This document shows positions 7,910 to 14,842 of a stretch of DNA of 64,000 nucleotides, piece by piece. Position 1 is the stretch's first letter; the number at the start of each line of letters is the position of its first letter. The notes under the pieces were generated by a model. That model was not told the DNA's origin, made no database searches, and saw only the letters and a list, made by a program, of their open reading frames with translations. The position numbers were made by a program, and so were the translations under genes. Source of the DNA: Bradyrhizobium embrapense (GTDB taxonomy: Bacteria; Pseudomonadota; Alphaproteobacteria; Rhizobiales; Xanthobacteraceae); assembly GCF_001189235.2 (NCBI RefSeq), contig NZ_LFIP02000001.1, forward strand, positions 744,001-808,000. The letters are read 5' to 3'.

Positions 7910-9051
7910 CGCGCGCCCTCGATCAGTTTGCGCGACACGATCAGCCGCATGATTTCATTGGTGCCTTCGAGGATCTGGTGCACGCGCAGATCGCGCACGA
8001 TCTTCTCGACGCCGTATTCGCTGAGATAGCCGTAGCCGCCGTGCAGTTGCAGCGCCTGGTTGGCAACCTCGAAGCCGACATCGGTGCCGAAGCGTTTTGC
8101 CATCGCGCACAGCATCGAGGCGTCCGGATCCTTGCGGTCGAGCGCGGCGGCTGCGCGCCATAGGAAGGTGCGTGCGGCTTCGAGCTCGGTCGCCATGTCG
8201 GCGATCTTGAACTGCAGCGCCTGGAATTCGTCAAGCCGCTTTCCGAAGGCCTTGCGGTCCTTCATGTAGGCTAGCGCCTTGTCGAGCGCCGCCTGCGCGC
8301 CGCCAAGCGAGCACGCCGCGATGTTGAGGCGGCCGCCGTCGAGGCCGGCCATCGCGATCTTGAAGCCGATGCCCTCCTCGCCGAGCCGGTTCGCGACCGG
8401 CACGCGTGCGTTCTCGAACACCACGGCGCGGGTCGGCTGCGCGTTCCAGCCCATCTTGCGCTCATTGGCGCCGAACGAGACGCCCGGCGTCTTGCCGTCG
8501 ATCACGATCGTCGAGACGCCGCCGGGGCCATCCCCGCCGGTGCGCACCATCGCCACCAGGAGGTCGGTGCTGCCGGCGCCGGAGATGAACTGCTTCTGGC
8601 CGTTGAGCACGTAGTGATTGCCGTCGCGCACCGCGCGGGTGCGGAGCGCAGCGGCATCGGAGCCGGCGCCCGGCTCGGTCAGGCAGTAGCTCGCGATCAG
8701 CTCCATGGTGCAGAGCCTCGGCAGCCATTGGTGGCGCTGCGTATCGTTGCCATAGGCATCGATCATCCAGGACGCCATGTTGTGGATCGAGATGAAGGCG
8801 GACGTGGTCGGACAGCCCGTCGCCAGCGCCTCGAAGATCAGTGCGGCGTCGAAGCGCGTCATCGCCGAGCCGCCGACATCGTCCTTGATGTAGATGCCGC
8901 CGATGCCGAGGCCTGCCGCCTCGCGCATCACGTCGACCGGAAAGTGCTTCTTCTCGTCCCATTCGAGCGCGTGCGGCGCGATCTTTTCCGCCGCAAACGC
9001 CCGCGCCATGTCGCGAACCGCGATCTGGTCCTCGTTGAGAGCGAACTGCAT
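7906..9051 (-). CDS. Acyl-CoA dehydrogenase, isobutyryl-CoA dehydrogenase-like
   Basis: A 381-residue FAD-dependent acyl-CoA dehydrogenase starting MQFALNEDQIAVRDMARAF. FAD and substrate motifs are visible: YCLTEPGAGSDAAAL (near 132) and the C-terminal QLHGGYGYLSEYGVEK segment. The catalytic Glu is probably the one in HQILEGTNEIMR. The start at 9051 is chosen because homology begins there; an in-frame extension upstream runs into a repeat. Position beside the HIBCH-type hydrolase and mmsAB argues for isobutyryl-CoA (valine route) rather than straight-chain substrates. It is the second gene of the leftward operon after mmsA. Confidence 0.88.
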   Translation of the reverse strand: MQFALNEDQIAVRDMARAFAAEKIAPHALEWDEKKHFPVDVMREAAGLGIGGIYIKDDVGGSAMTRFDAALIFEALATGCPTTSAFISIHNMASWMIDAYGNDTQRHQWLPRLCTMELIASYCLTEPGAGSDAAALRTRAVRDGNHYVLNGQKQFISGAGSTDLLVAMVRTGGDGPGGVSTIVIDGKTPGVSFGANERKMGWNAQPTRAVVFENARVPVANRLGEEGIGFKIAMAGLDGGRLNIAACSLGGAQAALDKALAYMKDRKAFGKRLDEFQALQFKIADMATELEAARTFLWRAAAALDRKDPDASMLCAMAKRFGTDVGFEVANQALQLHGGYGYLSEYGVEKIVRDLRVHQILEGTNEIMRLIVSRKLIEGAR

Positions 9052-9073
9052 CTCAATGCCCCCGCAGGCTGAG

Positions 9074-9202
9074 GTCACCTCTCCCCACCTGGGAGAGGCC
9101 GATTTGCGCAGCAAATCGGGTGCAGGGGTACCGCTCCAACGAGAGACCGTGACCCCTCACCCGGCGCTTCGCGCCGACCTCTCCCAAAGGGAGAGGTGAT
9201 TT
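9074..9202. repeat. Dispersed palindromic repeat, ACCTCTCCC family
   Basis: An inverted repeat with outer arms GTCACCTCTCCC and its complement GGGAGAGGTGA. An inner hairpin GATTTGCGCAGCAAATC and a second one GGCGCTTCGCGCC lie between. It separates mmsA from the acyl-CoA dehydrogenase. It is the same family as 49911-50042, where the outer arms are nearly identical. Confidence 0.88.
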
Positions 9203-9235
9203 CCCGATGTGGCTGAAGCTCACTCCAGTCTCGCG

Positions 9236-10732
9236 TTACTTCATCGTCGGGATCGAGAACTCCGCGCCGTCCTTGACACCGGATGGCCAACGCGAGGTCA
9301 CCGTCTTGGTCTTGGTGTAGAAGCGCACCGAGTCCGGACCGTGCTGGTTGAGATCGCCGAAGCCGGACTTCTTCCAGCCGCCGAAAGTGTAATAGGCGAT
9401 CGGCACCGGGATCGGCACGTTGACGCCGACCATGCCGACATTGACCTTGGCCGCGAAGTCGCGCGCCGCGTCGCCGTCACGGGTGAAGATCGCAACGCCG
9501 TTGCCGTAGTCGTGGTCGGACGGCAGCGCGAGCGCCTCGTGATAGTCCTTGGCGCGCACCACCGAGAGCACCGGGCCGAAGATCTCTTCCTTGTAGATCC
9601 GCATGTCCTTGGTGACGTTGTCGAACAGCGAACCGCCGAGATAGAAGCCGTTCTCGTAGCCCTGCATCTTGAAGCCGCGGCCGTCGACCGCGAGCGTCGC
9701 GCCTTCCTTGACGCCGATGTCGATGTAGCTCTTGACCTTCTCGACCGCCTCGCGGGTCACCAGCGGACCGTAATCGGCCGACGGATCGACCGAGGTGCCG
9801 ATCTTGAGCGACTCGACGCGCGGGATCAGCTTTTCCATCAGCCGGTCGGCGGTGGTCTTGCCGACCGGCACCGCAACCGACACCGCCATGCAGCGCTCGC
9901 CGGCCGAGCCGTAGCCGGCGCCGATCAGCGCATCGACCGCCTGGTCCATGTCGGCGTCCGGCATGATGATGGCGTGGTTCTTGGCGCCACCGAAGCACTG
10001 GCAGCGCTTGCCGGTCTGCGCGGCGCGCTCATAGATGTACTGGGCGATCGGGGTCGAGCCGACGAAGCCGATCGCCTTGATGTCGGGATCGTCGAGGATG
10101 GCGTCGACCGCTTCCTTGTCGCCGTTGACCACGTTGAGGATGCCGGCCGGAAGGCCCGCTTCCATCATCAGTTCGGCGAGCTTCATCGGCACGCCGGGAT
10201 CGCGCTCCGACGGCTTGAGGATGAAGGCGTTGCCGCAGGCGATCGCGGGCGCGAACTTCCACATCGGGATCATCGCCGGGAAGTTGAACGGCGTGATGCC
10301 GGCGACGACGCCGAGCGGCTGGCGCATCGAATAGATGTCGATGCCGGGGCCGGCGCCTTCGGTGTACTCGCCCTTCATCAGATGCGGGATGCCGCAGGCG
10401 AACTCGGCGACTTCGAGGCCACGCTGGATGTCGCCCTTGGCGTCGGGGACGGTCTTGCCGTGTTCGCGCGCCAAAAGCTCGGCGAGCTTGTCGTAGTCGC
10501 GCTGCACCAGCTCGACGAATTTCATCATGACGCGGGCGCGACGCTGCGGGTTGGTCGCGGCCCACTCCGGCTGAGCGGCGCGGGCGTTCTCCACCGCGGC
10601 GCGAACTTCGGCCTTGGAGGCCAGCGCCACCTTGGCCTGGACGTCGCCGGTCATCGGCTCGAAGACGTCAGCCGTACGGCCCGAGGTGCCCTTGACCTCC
10701 TTGCCACCGATGAAATGTCCGATCGAGCGCAT
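9236..10732 (-). CDS. mmsA: CoA-acylating methylmalonate-semialdehyde dehydrogenase
   Basis: A 498-residue aldehyde dehydrogenase that converts methylmalonate semialdehyde to propionyl-CoA, CO2 and NADH, the last step specific to valine catabolism. The catalytic Cys281 sits in the MmsA-specific context GSAGERCMAVS. The cofactor region GITPFNFPAMIPMW is at about 145-158 and IGFVGSTPIAQYIYERA near 221-237. MmsA lacks the general-base Glu of ordinary ALDHs, and here QCFGGAKNH (245-253) replaces that region, as expected. A GGGAGG Shine-Dalgarno precedes the ATG. It is first in the operon, divergent from a LysR gene. Confidence 0.95.
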   Translation of the reverse strand: MRSIGHFIGGKEVKGTSGRTADVFEPMTGDVQAKVALASKAEVRAAVENARAAQPEWAATNPQRRARVMMKFVELVQRDYDKLAELLAREHGKTVPDAKGDIQRGLEVAEFACGIPHLMKGEYTEGAGPGIDIYSMRQPLGVVAGITPFNFPAMIPMWKFAPAIACGNAFILKPSERDPGVPMKLAELMMEAGLPAGILNVVNGDKEAVDAILDDPDIKAIGFVGSTPIAQYIYERAAQTGKRCQCFGGAKNHAIIMPDADMDQAVDALIGAGYGSAGERCMAVSVAVPVGKTTADRLMEKLIPRVESLKIGTSVDPSADYGPLVTREAVEKVKSYIDIGVKEGATLAVDGRGFKMQGYENGFYLGGSLFDNVTKDMRIYKEEIFGPVLSVVRAKDYHEALALPSDHDYGNGVAIFTRDGDAARDFAAKVNVGMVGVNVPIPVPIAYYTFGGWKKSGFGDLNQHGPDSVRFYTKTKTVTSRWPSGVKDGAEFSIPTMK

Positions 10733-10852
10733 GAATATCCTCCCTTGGAGACGTGAATCGCCGCGCCTCGCGGCGAGATCGCTTTACAAACCCTAATGAC
10801 CCTGCATTTTATAGGATTCAAGTCCGATAAATTGCACCATAGATGTGCGGAA
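10733..10852. promoter_or_regulatory. mmsA/LysR divergent promoter region with inverted repeats
   Basis: This AT-richer gap must hold both divergent promoters. A perfect 9-bp inverted repeat CCTGCATTT (10801-10809) and AAATGCAGG (10851-10859) brackets the LysR start-proximal half. Inside it, GCAC-N7-GTGC (around 10836-10850) resembles a LysR-type binding site. No convincing -10/-35 pair can be assigned by eye. Confidence 0.45.
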
Positions 10853-11770
10853 ATGCAGGATCAAGGCGGCGACACGATCGACTGGGACGACTTCCGTTTC
10901 GTGCTTGCCATCGTGCGCGGCGGGTCAGTTTCGGCTGCCGCCAAGCAGCTCGGCGTCGATCATGCCACAGTGATCCGGCGTGTCGACCGGCTGGAAGGCC
11001 ACCTCTCCGCAAAACTGTTTGATCGCCGCAAGACCGGCTATCTGCTGACCGAGGCCGGCCAACGCGTCGCCGACAGCGCGGAGGCGATGGAATCGACCAT
11101 CGTCGCCAACCAGGAGGCGGTCGGCGGCTCGCGCGCGCATCTCACCGGCACGGTGCGGATCGGCGCGCCGGACGGCTTCGGCAGCCACTTTCTGGCCTCG
11201 CGGCTGGTCAAGTTCACCGAGCGGTATCCCGATCTCGATTTGCAGCTCGTCGCCACCGCGCGGCTGTTCTCGCTCTCCAAGCGCGAGGCCGACATCGCGA
11301 TCAGCCTGACCATGCCCAAGGAGGGCCGCATCGTCGGCCGCAAGCTGCTCGACTACACGCTCGGGCTTTATGCCGCACCCGGTTATCTCGCGCAGGCGCC
11401 AAAGATTGCCGCGCGTACCGACCTGCCGAAACACCGCTTCGTCGGCTATATCGAGGAGCTGCTGTTCACCCCCGAGCTGGACTATCTGCCGCAGGTCTCA
11501 CCGAAGATCTCCGCCAAATTCCGCAGCGCCAACCTGATCGCACAGCTCAACGCCACGATTGCCGGGTTCGGCATCGCCGTGCTGCCGCACTTCATGGCGA
11601 CCGCCCACCCCGAACTGCAGCCGGTCTTGCGCGACGATGTGCGGATCTCCCGCACCTTCTGGCTGTTGATGCACGCCGACAGCAAGGACCTCGCCCGCAT
11701 CCGCGCCGTGGCGGATTACATCTACGAGACGGTGGAAGCCGAGCGCACGTTGTTTGCCGGAGCGACCTGA
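10853..11770 (+). CDS. LysR-family transcriptional regulator, probable mmsA regulator
   Basis: A 305-residue LysR-type regulator. The N-terminal winged HTH (about residues 10-68) includes GGSVSAAAKQLGVDHATVIR, and the rest is the periplasmic-binding-like effector domain. The start at 10853 (MQDQGGDTIDWDDF) is preferred because homology begins at IDWDDF. An earlier in-frame ATG at 10796 would add 19 residues that overlap the likely promoter. It is divergent from mmsA, the classic position for a LysR controlling its neighbour and itself. A valine-pathway intermediate is the natural effector guess. Confidence 0.88.
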   Translation: MQDQGGDTIDWDDFRFVLAIVRGGSVSAAAKQLGVDHATVIRRVDRLEGHLSAKLFDRRKTGYLLTEAGQRVADSAEAMESTIVANQEAVGGSRAHLTGTVRIGAPDGFGSHFLASRLVKFTERYPDLDLQLVATARLFSLSKREADIAISLTMPKEGRIVGRKLLDYTLGLYAAPGYLAQAPKIAARTDLPKHRFVGYIEELLFTPELDYLPQVSPKISAKFRSANLIAQLNATIAGFGIAVLPHFMATAHPELQPVLRDDVRISRTFWLLMHADSKDLARIRAVADYIYETVEAERTLFAGAT

Positions 11771-11793
11771 CCAGCGCCGGCCCTCCAGGTCGG

Positions 11794-11823
11794 TTTGAGA
11801 AATGCCTCTTTGAGAAATGCCTT
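11794..11823. repeat. 15-bp tandem duplication
   Basis: TTTGAGAAATGCCTC (11794-11808) is followed directly by TTTGAGAAATGCCTT (11809-11823), 14 of 15 identical. It is in the gap between the LysR gene and the ParB-domain gene; function unknown. Confidence 0.7.
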
Positions 11824-11885
11824 GGCGGTGTGGCGCTTCATCCTTAAACCGTATTTTGGACGGATCCTGAGTAGGGAGTAACACT

Positions 11886-12398
11886 GTGCCCACCCCGGAA
11901 AGTCTTCCAATCGATCAGATCTACGTGCCCGTTAAGAAACGGAAAACGCTAAAGCCTGAGCTCGTCCAAGAAATCGCGGCGAGTATTCTGGAAGTTGGGC
12001 AACAAGTCCCCATCCTCGTTCGACCTGATGAGGGCCGCCTCGTTTTGCTCGAGGGGTTGCATCGGCTCGAGGCCTGCAAGGCGCTTGGCGAGACGGCCAT
12101 CCTCGGAGTCCGCGGTTCAGCAGAGACCGCTCACCACAAGACGCTGTTATCCGACGGAGCCGAGGCAGAGGCCGAGCGGGACAAAATGGCGCGATTGAAA
12201 AAGCTGCGCCTCGAGAGAGAAGCTGCCGAGAGATCATCGGCTTCCGCAGACCCGATCGTGGAAACTGAATCAGCCAAGCTACGGTCGACGCGCTCCGGAA
12301 CGAGCCTCAGACGAGGGGCGTCGAGCGATCCACGATCAAAAACGAGGACGCTGTCGGAATGGCTCACACAACAAAAGCGCGATGGTGGTCGTTATTGA
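11886..12398 (+). CDS. Stand-alone ParB/Srx-type N-terminal domain protein
   Basis: A 170-residue protein with a GTG start preceded by a GGGAG site. Residues about 5-90 form a ParB N-terminal (ParB/sulfiredoxin-fold) domain. The phosphate-binding motif appears as LLEGLHRLEACKALG, close to the GxxRxxA type but with His before Arg. There is no HTH or dimerisation domain. A charged coiled stretch (about 95-120) and a basic, Ser/Arg-rich tail (about 125-165) follow. ParB-fold proteins can bind CTP or act as nucleases or kinases; which applies here is not visible. The gene is noticeably less GC-rich than its neighbours and has no parA, suggesting separate acquisition. Confidence 0.72.
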   Translation: MPTPESLPIDQIYVPVKKRKTLKPELVQEIAASILEVGQQVPILVRPDEGRLVLLEGLHRLEACKALGETAILGVRGSAETAHHKTLLSDGAEAEAERDKMARLKKLRLEREAAERSSASADPIVETESAKLRSTRSGTSLRRGASSDPRSKTRTLSEWLTQQKRDGGRY

Positions 12399-12491
12399 TC
12401 ACCGCCTGAGGCCTTCAAAAGGGCGCCTCACGCCTCTGTTGCCGACGAAAGCCAAACCGGAGAGATTTGGTGCCTCGTCGCAGGAACTCCC

Positions 12492-13100
12492 CTAATTCGC
12501 TTTGGCACGCGGCTTCTTCGCCACCGCCGCCCGACCGAGCACCGCCTCGCGGCCTGCGCCGAGGATCTCGTCGGACATTTCGCCGTTGCCCGCGATCCGC
12601 GACATCACGATGGTGCCCAGCATGGTCGCCAGCACGCCCATCGCCTGCTTGCGCGCGGTCTTGCGCGGCACGTCCTGGATCTGGTCGGTGATCATCTCGA
12701 TCATCTGGTCGAGCTTGAGCGCAAAGGCCTTGCGGGTCTTCGGGCTCTCGCGGGCGATCTCGGCCCCGAGCGCCGGGACCGCGCAGCCCTGGCCGGGCTC
12801 GTCGCGATGAACAGCCGAGAGATAGCCGTCGACGATGGTCGCCAGCCGCTTCTCCGGCGGCACCTCCGCGGTGACCTTGCGCCAGCGCTCGTTGGCGCGG
12901 TCCATGGCGTAATTGAAGGCCTCGATCACCAGCGCCTCGCGCGAATCGAAATGCGCGTAGAAGCCGCCATGGGTCAGGCCGGCGTCCTTCATCAGGTCGG
13001 CGACACCGATGCCATGGGCGCCCTTCTCGCGCAAACGCGTCGCGGCCCGCTTCACGATCCGCGCGTGGGTCTCCTGCTTGTGCTCTTTCGAATAACGCAT
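12492..13100 (-). CDS. TetR/AcrR-family transcriptional regulator
   Basis: A 202-residue TetR-type repressor. The N-terminal HTH spans about residues 8-55 with the recognition region VADLMKDAGLTHGGFYAHF, followed by SREALVIEAF. The remainder is the variable all-helical ligand domain, ending in a basic tail (AVAKKPRAKAN). It lies 60 nt downstream of a PaaI-type thioesterase on the same strand, and across a promoter gap from a crotonase. An acyl-CoA or small hydrophobic ligand is plausible but not shown. Confidence 0.88.
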   Translation of the reverse strand: MRYSKEHKQETHARIVKRAATRLREKGAHGIGVADLMKDAGLTHGGFYAHFDSREALVIEAFNYAMDRANERWRKVTAEVPPEKRLATIVDGYLSAVHRDEPGQGCAVPALGAEIARESPKTRKAFALKLDQMIEMITDQIQDVPRKTARKQAMGVLATMLGTIVMSRIAGNGEMSDEILGAGREAVLGRAAVAKKPRAKAN

Positions 13101-13160
13101 GCCGCTCTCATGGAATGTTTCTAATCATACAATAGCAGATTTGCCGCCGCGACGCTGCAT

Positions 13161-13712
13161 TTATTTCGTCTTGTTCAGCGTCTGGAGTTCCCCGCCGAGC
13201 ATGGAAAACGTCGCGGTCGCGTGCACCGCAAGATTGCCCTTGCCGTCGCGGACGAAGCCCTCGGTGTAGCTGGTCTGGCGGCCGAGCTTGATCACCTTGC
13301 CCTCGGCCGCGATGGTTCCCGAGCGCACCGACAGCGGGCGCAGATAGGTCAGCTTGAGGTCGAGCGTGACGGAGGTCTGCCCCGCCGGCAGCAGGGTCGA
13401 GATCGCGCAACCCATCGCGGTATCGAGCAGCGCGGCGGCGGTCGCGCCGTGCAGCAGGCCGATCGTATTCTCCAGGCTCTCATGCGCCTCGAGTTCCATC
13501 ACGATCCGCCCCTCCTCGACCACGGCCATGCTGAAGCCGATCAGCTTGGCCATCGGCGGCGGCGGCAGGTGGCCGTTGCGGATCGCGCGCATCGCCGCGA
13601 TGCCGGACATCGGCAGCGCCGCCTTCGCCACCGGTCCGGGCGCCTGCCATTCCACCACGCGCACGCGCTTGAGATCGGGCGCGTGAAGATCAGCGGTCTC
13701 GGCGGCAGTCAT
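13161..13712 (-). CDS. PaaI-type hot-dog acyl-CoA thioesterase
   Basis: A 183-residue hot-dog-fold thioesterase. The family core is HESLENTIGLLHGATAAALL (about residues 77-96), where the Asn/His/Gly positions match the PaaI-type active-site loop, followed by DTAMGCAI. An N-terminal extension of about 45 residues precedes the hot-dog domain. It would hydrolyse an acyl-CoA to relieve CoA trapping. It precedes the TetR gene, probably in one transcript, and is divergent from the crotonase at 13847. Substrate unassigned. Confidence 0.87.
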   Translation of the reverse strand: MTAAETADLHAPDLKRVRVVEWQAPGPVAKAALPMSGIAAMRAIRNGHLPPPPMAKLIGFSMAVVEEGRIVMELEAHESLENTIGLLHGATAAALLDTAMGCAISTLLPAGQTSVTLDLKLTYLRPLSVRSGTIAAEGKVIKLGRQTSYTEGFVRDGKGNLAVHATATFSMLGGELQTLNKTK

Positions 13713-13846
13713 GGCGGCTCCACTTATATTATGGATGTAATTCTATAGAGTCGGCCTGCGCGACGCAACCGCCGGACCGGCGCCTTGACAGAGGCCTGCT
13801 TTGTCCGGGACATGGCGGCATCAATTCCTGCGCCGGGACTTTCTCC
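13713..13846. promoter_or_regulatory. Divergent promoter gap between thioesterase and crotonase
   Basis: A consensus -35 hexamer TTGACA (13785-13790) faces the crotonase, but no good -10 follows at 16-18 nt. An AT-rich block (about 13727-13752, including TATATTATGG) lies just upstream of the leftward thioesterase and could hold its -10 and a TetR site. These are tentative readings. Confidence 0.35.
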
Positions 13847-14617
13847 ATGGACATGCTCAATCCTCACTGCGGCATCGCCCGCGACTCCAGAGGCGTCGTC
13901 CGCCTTACGATCTGCAACGCCGGCAAGCTGAACATCGTGAGCTCGGCCGTGACCGACGGCGTGCGCGAGGGCTTTGAGCACCTCGCCGCCGACCGCACCA
14001 TCCGCGCGGTGATCCTGGCCGGCGAAAGCGAGCGCAGCATGATCGGCGGCGCCGACATCAAGGAGATGGCGACGCTCGACCAGAAGTCGGCAGAGGCGTT
14101 CATCAGCCGCCTGCGCGACCTTTGTGAGGCGGTGCGCAAATTCCCGGCGCCCGTCATCGCCCGCCTGCCCGGCTGGTGCCTCGGCGGCGGCCTCGAAGTC
14201 GCGGCCGCCTGCGACGTCAGGGTGGCGGCGCATGATGCGATGTTCGGCATGCCCGAGGTGCGCGTCGGCATCCCCTCGGTGATCCACGCGGCGCTGCTGC
14301 CGCGCCTGATCGGCTGGGGCCGCGCGCGCTGGCTGATGATGACCGCTGAAAACATCGACGCTCCGACTGCGCTCGCCTGGGGCCTGGTCGACACCGTGGC
14401 AAAGCCCGGCGGCCTCGACGAGGCCGTCGAGCACACCGTCAAAGCCTTGCTCGAATGCGGCCCCGAAGCACTGCGCATCCAGAAGGATTTGCTGCGGCAA
14501 TGGGAAGAGCTGCCGCTGACCGAGTCGGTGAACCTCAGCGTCGGCGTGTTCGGCAAATCCTTCCAGACCGGCGAGCCGCAGCGCTTGTTGCAGGGATTTC
14601 TGGATCGCAAGCGGTAA
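13847..14617 (+). CDS. Enoyl-CoA hydratase/isomerase (crotonase) family
   Basis: A 256-residue crotonase. The first oxyanion-hole region is SMIGGADIKEM (about 65-75), the second PGWCLGGGLEVAAACDVR (about 108-125), and a Glu at the catalytic position is present in FGMPEVRVGIPSV. This is the normal length for a single-domain enoyl-CoA hydratase. Two Met codons are two residues apart (MDM); either may be used. It stands alone between the thioesterase/TetR pair and the molybdopterin oxidoreductase. It could supply the methacrylyl-CoA hydratase step missing from the mms block, but that is only a possibility. Confidence 0.88.
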   Translation: MDMLNPHCGIARDSRGVVRLTICNAGKLNIVSSAVTDGVREGFEHLAADRTIRAVILAGESERSMIGGADIKEMATLDQKSAEAFISRLRDLCEAVRKFPAPVIARLPGWCLGGGLEVAAACDVRVAAHDAMFGMPEVRVGIPSVIHAALLPRLIGWGRARWLMMTAENIDAPTALAWGLVDTVAKPGGLDEAVEHTVKALLECGPEALRIQKDLLRQWEELPLTESVNLSVGVFGKSFQTGEPQRLLQGFLDRKR

Positions 14618-14630
14618 TGCCTGATGCCTC

Positions 14631-14665
14631 GTAGCCCGGATGGAGCGCAGCGCAATCCGGGCTAC
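14631..14665. repeat. Short GTAGCCCGGAT palindromic repeat
   Basis: A compact copy of the 5811-5899 family: arms GTAGCCCGGAT (14631-14641) and ATCCGGGCTAC (14655-14665) around a 13-nt centre. It lies 14 nt after the crotonase stop and could act as a transcript-end hairpin. Confidence 0.85.
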
Positions 14666-14842
14666 ACATTTGACGGACTGTTGACCGCAGGCCCCGGCCG
14701 ATTAGTCTAACCTGCAACACGAGACCGCTGTTGTTTCAGATCGAGAACGTCGATCCGATACGAGCCGATCTCGCGGCTAACAAAACAATCAATCTTCGGG
14801 ACAGACGCACGGGGTCACAACTCAAGAGCTGCAGGAGGACAT

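Noticed and set aside
9209..10756. 515-codon plus-strand frame opposite mmsA
   Set aside because: It is antisense to a strongly supported mmsA and has no motif or plausible start region; typical high-GC antisense frame.
11886..12398. ParB partition system
   Set aside because: No ParA, no parS-like sites and no HTH, so a chromosome-partition role is not supported.
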